A stretch of DNA of 64,000 nt, taken from Microtetraspora malaysiensis. Lineage in GTDB: Bacteria; Actinomycetota; Actinomycetes; Streptosporangiales; Streptosporangiaceae. Positions 52,492-60,469 of this stretch are shown piece after piece. The stretch is from the NCBI RefSeq assembly GCF_001528665.1, contig NZ_BBYJ01000009.1, forward strand, positions 124,001 through 188,000, written 5' to 3'. The notes below the pieces were generated by a model. It worked only from the letters and a program-made list of their open reading frames with translations, did not search any database and was not told the origin of the DNA. Made by a program: the position numbers and the translations under genes. Position 1 is the first letter of the stretch. Each line of letters begins with the position of its first letter.

Positions 52492-52643
52492 ATCCGGATC
52501 GCCGATCGCCGAACGGTCGGGTTGGCGCGCCGAGCGTCATGGCTCGCGCGGCCTCTCAAAGGCGGGAGCCGCGTGACCTGGGAGTCCGATCCGCGCCGCG
52601 TCAAGGGCCGCGTGGGATACGCCCCGCGGTCAGCTTCGGGCGG

Positions 52644-54266
52644 TCAGCTTCGGACGGCTCCGGGGAGCAGGATCGCGGAGGGACGGGCCGGGTCGTGCAG
52701 GACCTCGTGGTCGCAGCAGACCAGCGCCGCCCCCGGCCCGAGCGGATCGCCGGTGCCGGGGTTGCGGGAGATCCTGGGGTAGGCCCCGCCCGCGACGTGG
52801 ACCCTGATCCGGTGGCCGCGCCGGAAACGGTGCGCGATCGGCCACAGGTCCACCCGGATCCGCCGCACGCCGTCCGGGTCGGGCAGTTCGGCCGGGGTGA
52901 GCCTGCGGACGCCCTCGCACACGTTCATCGAGGTTCCGTTCGGATGAACGTCGCAGACGCGGACCACGACGTCGGCGTGCTCGGTGCTCGTCCGGATGTA
53001 CAGATCGGCGGACACCTCCCCGATCAGGTCCGTGTCCGCCGCCAGCACGGGCGAGGTATACACCAGCACGTCCCGCCGCGACTCCAGCCGCCGGTTGTCC
53101 CGCGGCGTCGAGTTGCCGATGAGGACCGGGCCGCCGAGCACCGGGGTGGGGTGCCGCGGGTCGTACCGGAACCGGTCCGGCCCGGACGGGGCCGGGTTGT
53201 CCGTGGAGAGCGCCCCACCCGGCTGCAGGTGCCAGCGCTCCGTCCGCGTCCCCGGCACCGGCCAGTCGGGGTAGTCCCGCCACTCGTCCGCGCCGGTCAC
53301 GTAGAGCCGCACCGGCGACGTCCGCAGCCCGGACGGGTCGCCGAGCAGGTGGGCGCGGAACCAGGCCAGGGCGTCCGCGCTCGCCACCCGCCCGAGCCGC
53401 AGGTCCGCGTGGTACCAGGGCCCGATCGTCAGGTGCGGCTGCCGCCCGGCCGCCCGCATCGCCTTGTAGTCCTTGAGCTGCCACGGCAGGAACACGTCGT
53501 ACCAGCCGCCGGTCATGGTCACCTCGGCCGTGACCTCGCCGACGGACGCGGAGAAGTCGCGTTTGCGCCAATACGCCGACGACGGGTCGGCGTGGTGGGC
53601 GATCAGGTCGCGGAAGAACGGCAGCGGGCGGCCCGCCGACACGAGGTCCAGCTCGGACAGCGGACGGCCGGACAGGCCGGACAGCACGGCCCGGCGGGTG
53701 CGGCGCGGGGCGAGGAAGGTCGCGGCGGCGCCGCCCAGCCGTCCCTCCATCCCGGCGGTGAGCGTCGTCCAGACGAGCGTGGACTCCAGGGCGAACGACC
53801 CGCCGACGTAGGCCGCGTCGCGGAAGCACGACGCCGTCACCTGCGTGGCCATCGCCCTGAGGTCGGGCGCCTCCGCCGCGATGGCCCACTGGGCGTAGCC
53901 GAGATAGGAGGGGCCGTGCATGGCGAAGCTCCCGCCGTACCAGGACTGGGCCCGCATCCACATGACCGTGGCCAGGCCGTCCTCGCGCTCGTCGCCGAGC
54001 GGGTCGAGCAGCCCGCCCGAGCCGAATCCGCCGCGGCAGCTCTGGATCACGACGTGGAACCCGTGCCGGGCGAACATCCGGCCGTACATCCAGCCGACCA
54101 CCCCGGCCCGGCCGTACGGGGAGCGGATGAGGACGGTCGGCGGCCGGTCGGCGCCGACCGGCACGTACCGGTCCGCGAGCAGCGTGACACCGTCCGGCAT
54201 CGGCACCGGCACATCGCGGTGGACGAGCACCCGGTGAGCTCGGTGCCGGGGGAGCTGGAGTGCCAT
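52644..54266 (-). CDS. CocE/NonD family alpha/beta hydrolase
   Basis: This 540-aa hydrolase has the CocE layout: an alpha/beta-hydrolase domain (about 15-350) with nucleophile Ser in AMHGPSYLGYAQW, Asp in GGWYDVFLPWQLKDY and His in IGPWYHADLRLG, and a C-terminal jelly-roll domain (ADLYIRTSTEHADVVVRVCDVHPNG through RIRVHVAGGAYPRISRNP). Members include cocaine esterase and acyl-peptidases, so ester or amide bonds are the likely targets. ATG 54266 with GAGGAGGG upstream is preferred; an extension to 54305 crosses the palindromic operator. Confidence 0.92.
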   Translation of the reverse strand: MALQLPRHRAHRVLVHRDVPVPMPDGVTLLADRYVPVGADRPPTVLIRSPYGRAGVVGWMYGRMFARHGFHVVIQSCRGGFGSGGLLDPLGDEREDGLATVMWMRAQSWYGGSFAMHGPSYLGYAQWAIAAEAPDLRAMATQVTASCFRDAAYVGGSFALESTLVWTTLTAGMEGRLGGAAATFLAPRRTRRAVLSGLSGRPLSELDLVSAGRPLPFFRDLIAHHADPSSAYWRKRDFSASVGEVTAEVTMTGGWYDVFLPWQLKDYKAMRAAGRQPHLTIGPWYHADLRLGRVASADALAWFRAHLLGDPSGLRTSPVRLYVTGADEWRDYPDWPVPGTRTERWHLQPGGALSTDNPAPSGPDRFRYDPRHPTPVLGGPVLIGNSTPRDNRRLESRRDVLVYTSPVLAADTDLIGEVSADLYIRTSTEHADVVVRVCDVHPNGTSMNVCEGVRRLTPAELPDPDGVRRIRVDLWPIAHRFRRGHRIRVHVAGGAYPRISRNPGTGDPLGPGAALVCCDHEVLHDPARPSAILLPGAVRS

Positions 54267-54286
54267 TCGTCCCTCCTCGCCGTGTT

Positions 54287-54304
54287 TGTTACATACTAGT
54301 AACA
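54287..54304. promoter_or_regulatory. TetR-type palindrome upstream of the CocE gene
   Basis: TGTTAC-ATACTA-GTAACA has perfect 6-bp arms and lies 21 bp before the ATG. Its size and composition resemble TetR-family operators. No TetR gene is adjacent, so a regulator elsewhere is implied. Confidence 0.6.
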
Positions 54305-54333
54305 TTATTGGCCGGGGCCGGGGAGCAACGTCG

Positions 54334-54363
54334 TTGCATGATCACGCGCGAGGCCACTAACCT
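54334..54363 (+). promoter_or_regulatory. Candidate trp promoter
   Basis: A -35-like TTGCAT (54334-54339) and a -10-like TAACCT (54358-54363) are 18 bp apart. Transcription would begin about 54370-54371, at the ATG of the leader peptide, so trpL would be translated from a leaderless message. Confidence 0.5.
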
Positions 54364-54370
54364 GTACGTC

Positions 54371-54403
54371 ATGCGAAATCCAAATCAGTGGTGGCGCCGC
54401 TAG
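54371..54403 (+). CDS. trpL: trp leader peptide
   Basis: The ten-residue frame MRNPNQWWRR has two adjacent tryptophan codons (TGGTGG, 54389-54394) followed at once by two Arg codons and TAG. Its Trp codons overlap strand 1 of an attenuator, so ribosome stalling at low charged tRNA-Trp would free strand 2. Such leaders precede trpEG in Streptomyces. No ribosome site is seen; leaderless start is likely. Confidence 0.88.
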   Translation: MRNPNQWWRR

Positions 54404-54466
54404 CAGGCGGCGTGGTTTCGCATACGCGAGCAGGAGCAAACGGCCGCCCCGAGAGGCGGCCTTTTT
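54395..54466 (+). terminator. trp attenuator (strands 1-4) ending in an intrinsic terminator
   Basis: Strand 1 CGCCGC (54395-54400) pairs with strand 2 GCGGCG (54407-54412). Strand 2 GGCGGC (54406-54411) can instead pair with strand 3 GCCGCC (54443-54448) as antiterminator. Strand 3 GGCCGCC (54442-54448) with strand 4 GGCGGCC (54455-54461) forms the terminator, followed by TTTTT (54462-54466). In addition ATGCGAAA (54371-54378) pairs with TTTCGCAT (54416-54423). All parts of a classic ribosome-mediated attenuator are present. Confidence 0.88.
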
Positions 54467-54510
54467 CGTGTCCGCCCCCGGGGCATTACGAAAATCAAGG
54501 GGCGAGACAG

Positions 54511-56640
54511 GTGGATACCAGCCGATACACCACGGCCGGCGGCGTCGAGGTCGAGCGCATCGTGCGCGAGGTACCCGAGGCCGCGCTCGAAGAGATCGTG
54601 ACCTCGCTCGGCGAGCATCGCGGTGGGGCGTTCTCCTCCGGCATGGACTACCCCGGCCGGTACAGCCGGTGGGCCTTCGGCTACGTCGATCCCTGCGTGG
54701 AGATCGTCGCCAGGGGACGGCGGATCGCGGCCCGCGCGCTCAACGAGCGCGGCCGCGTCGTCCTGCCCGCGGTCACCTCGTGCCTGCTCGCCGCGGGCAA
54801 GCCGGTCGCCGCCCCCACCGCCGAGCACGTCGAGGTGGCGATCGCCGAGTCGGAGGACATCCTCCCCGAGGAGATGCGCAGCCGCCGTCCGACCGTCTTC
54901 ACCGCGATCCGCGAGCTGATGGCGGCCTTCCGCGGCGACGACCCGCACCTCGGCCTGTACGGCGCCTTCGGATACGACCTGGCCTTCCAGTTCGAGCCGA
55001 TCCGCTACTCGCTGCCCCGCCCGGCGGACCAGCGCGACCTGGTGCTCCATCTGCCGGACCGGCTGGTCGTGATCGACCGCGTACGCGAGACCAGCATGGA
55101 GTACCTGTACGACTTCGTCGTGGACGGCGTCTCCACCCGGGGCCTGGACCGCACGGGTGAGACGTTCCCGATGGCCGCCCCCACCGAGATCCCGCCGAAC
55201 CCCGAGAGGGGGGCGTACGCCGAGATCGTCGCCAAGGCGAAGGAGAAGTTCAAGCGCGGCGACCTGTTCGAGGTCGTCCCCGGCCAGGTCTTCCACTCCT
55301 CCTGCACCGATCCCGCCGCCTTCTACCGCTCCCTGCGCACGAGCAACCCGGCGCCGTACGAGTTCCTGCTCAACCTCGGCGAGGGCGAGCATCTGGTCGG
55401 CGCCTCGCCCGAGATGTACGTCCGGGTCAGCGGCGACCGTGTGGAGACCTGCCCGATCTCCGGCACCATCGCCCGCGGCGCCAACCCGGTCGAGGACGCC
55501 GAGGCCATCCGCACCCTCCTGTCCAGCGTGAAGGAGGAGTCCGAGCTGACCATGTGCACCGACGTCGACCGCAACGACAAGTCGCGGATCTGCGTCCCCG
55601 GCAGTGTGCGGGTCATCGGCCGCCGCCAGATCGAGATGTACTCGCGGCTGATCCACACCGTGGACCACATCGAGGGGCGGCTCCGTCCGGAGTTCGACGC
55701 CCTCGACGCGTTCCTCACCCACATGTGGGCGGTCACCGTCACCGGGGCGCCCAAGACCTGGGCCATGCAGTTCATCGAGGACAACGAGGCCACCACCCGG
55801 CGCTGGTACGGCGGCGCCGTCGGCTTCATCGGCTTCGACGGCTCGATGAACACCGGGCTCACCCTGCGCACCGCGCAGATCCGGGGCGGTGTCGCCACGG
55901 TCAGGGCCGGGGCGACGCTGCTGTTCGACTCCGACCCGGAGGCCGAGGAGCGCGAGACCGAGCTCAAGGCGAGCGCCCTGCTCGGCGCCCTCGCCGCCGT
56001 CGGCCGGGAGACGCCCGAGGACGAGGGGCGCCCGGCCGCCGAGCTGCCCGGCGACGGGCACACCGTTCTGCTCGTGGACCACGAGGACTCCTTCGTCAAC
56101 ACGCTGGCCGACTACTTCCGGCAGCAGGGCGCATCGGTCGTGACGCTGCGGCACGGCTTCCCGCTGGAGATGCTCGACGAGATCGCGCCCACGCTCGTGG
56201 TGCTCTCACCCGGCCCCGGCTGGCCGTCCGACTTCGGCTGCTCCGCCCTCGTCGAGGCGCTGTACGCCAGGGAGCTGCCGGTGTTCGGCGTCTGCCTCGG
56301 CATGCAGGCCATGATCGAGCAGGCGGGCGGCAGCCTGGAGCTGCTGCCGTACCCCGAGCACGGCAAGCGCGGCCAGGTGCGCCGGGAGGGGGAGAGCGCG
56401 CTGCTCGACGGCCTGCCCGAGGAGTTCGTGGCCGCCCGCTACCACTCGCTGCACGCGAAGAAGCCGGGTGTGCGCGGCTTCGCCGTCACCGCCACCACGC
56501 CGGACGGCGCGGCGATGGCGATCGAGGACGCCGAGAACCGGCGTTTCGCCGTGCAGTTCCACCCCGAGTCGATCCTGACCACGCAGGGCGGCGCGGGGGC
56601 GCGGATCATCGCCAACGTTTTGCGCCGCTGCGCGCGCTGA
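54511..56640 (+). CDS. trpEG: Fused anthranilate synthase TrpE-TrpG
   Basis: This 709-aa enzyme makes anthranilate from chorismate and glutamine, the first step of tryptophan synthesis. Residues 1 to about 510 are the TrpE/chorismate-binding part (RGDLFEVVPGQVFHSSC, SPEMYVRVSGDRVETCPISGTIARG, SELTMCTDVDRNDKSRIC, VTVTGAPKTWAMQFIE). Residues about 525-709 are the class I glutaminase, with Cys595 in GVCLGMQAM and His684 in VQFHPESIL. GTG 54511 fits the beginning of the family; a longer frame to 54388 would run through the attenuator. Control is by the trpL attenuator. Fused TrpEG often serves antibiotic-linked or stand-alone anthranilate supply; no other trp genes are nearby. Confidence 0.94.
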   Translation: MDTSRYTTAGGVEVERIVREVPEAALEEIVTSLGEHRGGAFSSGMDYPGRYSRWAFGYVDPCVEIVARGRRIAARALNERGRVVLPAVTSCLLAAGKPVAAPTAEHVEVAIAESEDILPEEMRSRRPTVFTAIRELMAAFRGDDPHLGLYGAFGYDLAFQFEPIRYSLPRPADQRDLVLHLPDRLVVIDRVRETSMEYLYDFVVDGVSTRGLDRTGETFPMAAPTEIPPNPERGAYAEIVAKAKEKFKRGDLFEVVPGQVFHSSCTDPAAFYRSLRTSNPAPYEFLLNLGEGEHLVGASPEMYVRVSGDRVETCPISGTIARGANPVEDAEAIRTLLSSVKEESELTMCTDVDRNDKSRICVPGSVRVIGRRQIEMYSRLIHTVDHIEGRLRPEFDALDAFLTHMWAVTVTGAPKTWAMQFIEDNEATTRRWYGGAVGFIGFDGSMNTGLTLRTAQIRGGVATVRAGATLLFDSDPEAEERETELKASALLGALAAVGRETPEDEGRPAAELPGDGHTVLLVDHEDSFVNTLADYFRQQGASVVTLRHGFPLEMLDEIAPTLVVLSPGPGWPSDFGCSALVEALYARELPVFGVCLGMQAMIEQAGGSLELLPYPEHGKRGQVRREGESALLDGLPEEFVAARYHSLHAKKPGVRGFAVTATTPDGAAMAIEDAENRRFAVQFHPESILTTQGGAGARIIANVLRRCAR

Positions 56641-56652
56641 CGGCGGCGCCCT

Positions 56653-56685
56653 CCGGTCTCGCCGTCCGTGCGGCGGCGAGACCGG
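56653..56685. terminator. Strong hairpin after trpEG
   Basis: CCGGTCTCGCCG (56653-56664) and CGGCGAGACCGG (56674-56685) form a perfect 12-bp stem with a 9-nt loop, 12 bp after the trpEG stop. There is no T-tract. Confidence 0.65.
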
Positions 56686-56732
56686 CCCAGTGCCCGGTTG
56701 TTGATCGCGTTTCTCGCGCTTTACTCGATTTA

Positions 56733-56781
56733 TCCTCACAAAGGATGAGGAAATTACGCGATTTCGCCGCGATAATCGCGG
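56733..56781. promoter_or_regulatory. Two palindromes in the ABC exporter promoter
   Basis: TCCTCA (56733-56738) and TGAGGA (56746-56751) flank CAAAGGA in an AT-rich region. A perfect 15-bp palindrome, CCGCGAT-A-ATCGCGG (56767-56781), ends 3 bp before the ATG of the ATPase gene and displaces any ribosome site. Both look like dimer-binding sites; no regulator gene is adjacent. Confidence 0.5.
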
Positions 56782-56784
56782 GCG

Positions 56785-57675
56785 ATGACTGCGATCGAGA
56801 TCCGAAACCTGTCGAAATCCTTCGGCGCGGTCCGCGCGGTCGACGGCGTCTCCTTCACCGTGAAGGCAGGCACCGTCACCGGTTATCTCGGACCGAACGG
56901 CGCCGGTAAGACCACCACACTGCGCTCCCTGCTCGGCCTCGTCACGCCCGACTCCGGCGAGGCGCTGGTCAACGGGAAGCGCTACCGCGACATGGCCACG
57001 CCCCTCAACGAGGTCGGGGCCGTGCTCGAAGCCACCAACTTCCATCCCGGCCGCACCGCGCGTAACCACCTGCGGTTGCTCTGCGTCGCCGCCGGACTCC
57101 CGGTCTCGCGGGCGGACGAGGCCCTCGGCCAGGTCGGCCTCGCCGACGCGGCGGGCAAGCGCGTCGGGGGCTTCTCGCTCGGCATGCGCCAGCGGCTCGC
57201 CCTCGCCTCCGCCCTGCTCGGCGAGCCCAAGGTGTACATCCTGGACGAGCCGGCCAACGGCCTCGACCCGGCCGGCATCCAGTGGCTGCGCGGCTTCCTG
57301 CGGCACCTGGCCCACGACCGTGGCGCCGCCGTCCTGGTGTCCAGTCACGTGCTGTCCGAGGTCGAGCAGACCGTGGACGACATCGTGATCATCGCCGGCG
57401 GCCGGCTCGTACGGCAGGGCACCCTGGCCGAGCTCACCACCAACGGCGAGAAGACCGTACGGCTCCGGACGGTAGGGGACGGCGAGCTGACCCCCGCGCT
57501 GGAGAAGGCGGGCGCGAAGGTCGACCGGCTCGACGACGACGCGCTGCGCGTGCACGGCCTGGAGCCCGAGGAGATCGGGCGGATCGTGCTCGACCAGCGC
57601 GTCGTGCTGACCGAGATGATCGCCGAGCGGTCCGACCTGCAGAAGGTCTTCCTGGAACTGACGGAGGAGCGATGA
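56785..57675 (+). CDS. ABC transporter ATP-binding protein (DrrA-like)
   Basis: This 296-aa ATPase has Walker A GPNGAGKTTT, signature GGFSLGMRQRLALA (LGMRQ variant common in DrrA/CcmA-type exporters), Walker B KVYILDEPANGLDP and H-loop SSHVLSE. The C-terminal 80 residues (GDGELTPALEKAGAKVDRLDDD) are the accessory domain of this class. It is coupled to the permease by a 4-bp overlap. The substrate, drug, lantibiotic or lipid, is unknown. Confidence 0.93.
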   Translation: MTAIEIRNLSKSFGAVRAVDGVSFTVKAGTVTGYLGPNGAGKTTTLRSLLGLVTPDSGEALVNGKRYRDMATPLNEVGAVLEATNFHPGRTARNHLRLLCVAAGLPVSRADEALGQVGLADAAGKRVGGFSLGMRQRLALASALLGEPKVYILDEPANGLDPAGIQWLRGFLRHLAHDRGAAVLVSSHVLSEVEQTVDDIVIIAGGRLVRQGTLAELTTNGEKTVRLRTVGDGELTPALEKAGAKVDRLDDDALRVHGLEPEEIGRIVLDQRVVLTEMIAERSDLQKVFLELTEER

Positions 57676-58445
57676 TCGGCCTGGTGCGCGCGGAGCTGCT
57701 GAAGCTGTCCACCACGCGGCTGTGGTGGATCATGCTGCTCGTCACGCTCCTGCTGATCGGCGTCAACCTCGCCTTCTTCATCGGCTTCGCCGGGAACGCC
57801 CAGGGCGGGCTGCCCGCGCTGGACACGCCGGAGTGGGCGCAGCTCGCCTGGTCGTCCGGGGCGAGCGGCCGGATCTTCGTCATGATCCTCGGCGTTGTGA
57901 TGCTCACGTCCGAGTACCGCTACCAGACGATCACCGGCACCTTCCTCACGACGCCGCGGCGCGGGCGGGTGATCACCGCCAAGCTGATCGCCGGGCTGAT
58001 CGTGGGCGTGCTGTTCGCGCTGGCCGTGCTGCTCTTCACCGCCTTGGTCGTGATCCCCACGGTGCTGATCGCCGGGGGCGAGCTGTCGCTGACGGAGGCG
58101 CACGTCCCGGCGATCGCCCTCGGCACCGTGGCCTCGCTCGCCCTCTACACGATCCTGGGCATCGCCGTGGGTGCGCTCGTGCGCAACCAGATCGCCGGCA
58201 TCGTCGGAGCCGTCGCCTGGGCGTACGTCATCGAGAGCCTCTTCCTGGCCATTCCCGCCCTGCAGGTCGTGGGCAAGTGGTTCCCCGGCGGCGCGGCGCA
58301 GTCGCTGATGAGCATCGACGTGAACCCCGGCATGGGGAGCAGCGACCTGCTGCCCGCCTGGGGCGGCGCCGCCGTCCTGGTCGGCTACGCGGTGGTCTTC
58401 GCGGTCGTCGCCAACGCGACGACCGTACGCCGCGACATCACCTGA
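57672..58445 (+). CDS. ABC-2 type transporter permease
   Basis: This 257-aa membrane protein has six hydrophobic segments and the family start LVRAELLKLSTTRLWWIMLLVTLLLIGVN with EYRYQTITGTFLTTPRRGRVITAKL in the first cytoplasmic loop. It forms the channel of the exporter with the upstream ATPase; ATG 57672 overlaps the ATPase stop and has GGAGG upstream. A long GC hairpin follows. Confidence 0.92.
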   Translation: MIGLVRAELLKLSTTRLWWIMLLVTLLLIGVNLAFFIGFAGNAQGGLPALDTPEWAQLAWSSGASGRIFVMILGVVMLTSEYRYQTITGTFLTTPRRGRVITAKLIAGLIVGVLFALAVLLFTALVVIPTVLIAGGELSLTEAHVPAIALGTVASLALYTILGIAVGALVRNQIAGIVGAVAWAYVIESLFLAIPALQVVGKWFPGGAAQSLMSIDVNPGMGSSDLLPAWGGAAVLVGYAVVFAVVANATTVRRDIT

Positions 58446-58452
58446 GATCGGC

Positions 58453-58477
58453 GCCGCGCCCCCGCCGGGGGCGCGGC
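58453..58477. terminator. Bidirectional terminator hairpin
   Basis: GCCGCGCCCCC (58453-58463) and GGGGGCGCGGC (58467-58477) form a perfect 11-bp stem with a GCC loop in the 37-bp gap between convergent genes. Confidence 0.7.
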
Positions 58478-58482
58478 GGCGG

Positions 58483-59298
58483 TCAGTCCCACCAGAACGA
58501 CCAGGCGTTCTTGCCCTGGATCTGCTCCGCGTAGTCGGCGAGCGTGCCCGGCCCCTGCAGGATGCTGTCCGGGCAGAAGGTCCAGTGCTCCGCCGCGACG
58601 TGGAGCGCGTGCTCCGGCGTGGCCGGTGGCGCGGCGACGCTGAGGTCGAGCGTGTTGAACCCCATGCCGATCACCCGTACGCCGAAGCGCTCCTCCCAGC
58701 TCCGCACCACGGCGGCGAGGGGGACGCTCCACTCGTTGTGGTGCACGGCGCCCTGCCAGCCCATCACCGCCAGGACGTCGGCGCCCCGGTCGACCGCGGC
58801 CAGCCCGAGCGGCGTGCGGCGACCCGCCACGATCCGGGCGTACCAGTCGGCCACCACGTCGGGGTCGGCGACCAGGCCGCCGGGCTCCGCCAGGCCGGGA
58901 CACTCCTCCCCATAAGGGGCGAGGTCCGCCACGCCTCCGGCCAGCAGGTCCCGCCACACCTCCGCCATGAAGGCGCCCGCCCCGTAGTTGTCGATCTCCG
59001 ACACCGGCTCCGGCGCGATCTGTCCGGCCGACCAGGGCTGTACGGAGTCCTCCAGGAGCACCGGCCAGAGGCCGGATCGCGGATGCTCGGCCCGCAGCCG
59101 GCTCCACAGCGAGGCGGGGACGGGAGAGTCGCTGAGCCAGAACGAGGGGCGGCGGTGGGTCCGGAGCCGGTCGTACTCGGGGTCCGGCCACACCAGGGAC
59201 CCCGGAGGGAGGTCGTCCGGGAGCGCGCGCCCGTCTCCGCCGTCCGGGAACAGCAGCCCCAAATGTTCACCGTCGTCCGTTCTGATCGCCACCCCCAC
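58483..59298 (-). CDS. DUF4253 domain protein
   Basis: This 271-aa cytoplasmic protein ends with the DUF4253 signature: VIGMGFNTLDLSVAAPPATPEHALHVAAEHWTFCPDSILQG followed by TLADYAEQIQGKNAWSFWWD. The N-terminal part is family-typical but without known motif. DUF4253 proteins are scattered in actinomycetes, function unknown. It is convergent with the ABC exporter and precedes nothing on its strand. Confidence 0.85.
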   Translation of the reverse strand: MGVAIRTDDGEHLGLLFPDGGDGRALPDDLPPGSLVWPDPEYDRLRTHRRPSFWLSDSPVPASLWSRLRAEHPRSGLWPVLLEDSVQPWSAGQIAPEPVSEIDNYGAGAFMAEVWRDLLAGGVADLAPYGEECPGLAEPGGLVADPDVVADWYARIVAGRRTPLGLAAVDRGADVLAVMGWQGAVHHNEWSVPLAAVVRSWEERFGVRVIGMGFNTLDLSVAAPPATPEHALHVAAEHWTFCPDSILQGPGTLADYAEQIQGKNAWSFWWD

Positions 59299-59380
59299 AG
59301 GATCTCAGAATCGCTGTCGGAGGCACCCGGGGAGTTCGCCGGAGTTTTCGCGCGGGCTCCCCGGCGTCCCCGGCGCCCGG

Positions 59381-60352
59381 TCAGGGGAGGTCGAGGCGGC
59401 AGAGCCCCTCGGCGAGGGCCTTGGTGGTCAGGCGGGTACGGCTGTCGCACCCGAGCTTGGCGAAGACGTGCTCCAGGTGGGTGGTGACCGTGCGGACGCT
59501 GAGGACGAGGGCGGCCGCGATCTGCGGGTTGGAGTCGCCCCGGGCCACCCGGGTGAGCACCTCCAGCTCGCGCGCCGTCAGCTCGTACGGCAGGGTGCAG
59601 GGGCGCTCGGCGATCACCGCCCCCTGGATGGAGCCGTGGAAGCCGACGCCGGCCCGGTGGATGCGCATCTCGCGCCACTGGCCGGCGCCGTCCAGCCACA
59701 GTCCGCGCCGGGACAGCTCGCGCGAGTCGATGAACTCGCGGGCGAGCCCGGCCATCGCGGGCTCGGCGCGCAGCGCCTCCGACGGCGGCCAGCCCGCCAC
59801 CGTACGGCACCGCCCGCCGCGCTCGTACGCCAGCGCCTGGTAGCCGGACGGCAGCCCGAGCGGGTCGATGACACAGCGGGTGAGGTCGGTGACGTGGGCC
59901 AGCGCGGGGGAGACCGCGGAGATCACCGGCGCCGCCTCCGGCGGGAAGTCGTCCCGCGAGTGGAGGTGCAGCAGCCCGGTGTAGCGGCCCTCGGACAGGA
60001 ACAGCGGCGTGGTGATGCCGGCCCGCCAGCCGTACGGCTCCAGATGGCGGCGGAAGTACCGCTCGGTGCCGGGGGAGCCCATGACCAGCGGCTCCTTCAG
60101 CGACATGGCCTGCCGATAGGGGGCGAGGCTGGTGTACTCCTCGGCGGCGTCGGCGTCCACGCGGGCGTACCCGGCGGACACCAGCGACCGGTGTCGTCCG
60201 GTCGCCGGGTCGAAGGCGACGAACTCGTAGGCCTCCACCGGGATCACCTGACGCAGCGCCGCCATCGCGCCGTGCGCCCCGTCCTGGGCCACTCGAAAGC
60301 CCAGTTCGGCGATCGCGTGGAGGTGGCGCGCGCTCAGGCTGATCAGATCCAT
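59381..60352 (-). CDS. LuxR family transcriptional regulator
   Basis: This 323-aa protein has an N-terminal GAF-like sensor region (about 15-180; AALRQVIPVEAYEFVAFDPATGRHRSLVSAG) and a C-terminal LuxR/GerE DNA-binding domain (about 260-318; LTARELEVLTRVARGDSNPQIAAALVLSVRTVTTHLEHVFAKLG). ATG 60352 with GGAGGACCCC upstream. It diverges from a peptide importer; in the gap, AGGGTAA (60363-60369) and TTACCCT (60435-60441) are inverted repeats that could be paired sites. Likely it regulates the importer. Confidence 0.9.
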   Translation of the reverse strand: MDLISLSARHLHAIAELGFRVAQDGAHGAMAALRQVIPVEAYEFVAFDPATGRHRSLVSAGYARVDADAAEEYTSLAPYRQAMSLKEPLVMGSPGTERYFRRHLEPYGWRAGITTPLFLSEGRYTGLLHLHSRDDFPPEAAPVISAVSPALAHVTDLTRCVIDPLGLPSGYQALAYERGGRCRTVAGWPPSEALRAEPAMAGLAREFIDSRELSRRGLWLDGAGQWREMRIHRAGVGFHGSIQGAVIAERPCTLPYELTARELEVLTRVARGDSNPQIAAALVLSVRTVTTHLEHVFAKLGCDSRTRLTTKALAEGLCRLDLP

Positions 60353-60469
60353 GGGGTCCTCCAGGGTAAGCCTGCCCGAGATCCTTTTGGCAAGGAATAC
60401 GTAAACCATCCGATGTAAGCACTTGAACCGCTCTTTACCCTCACCGCAACAGTAGAGGCGGAGGATCAC

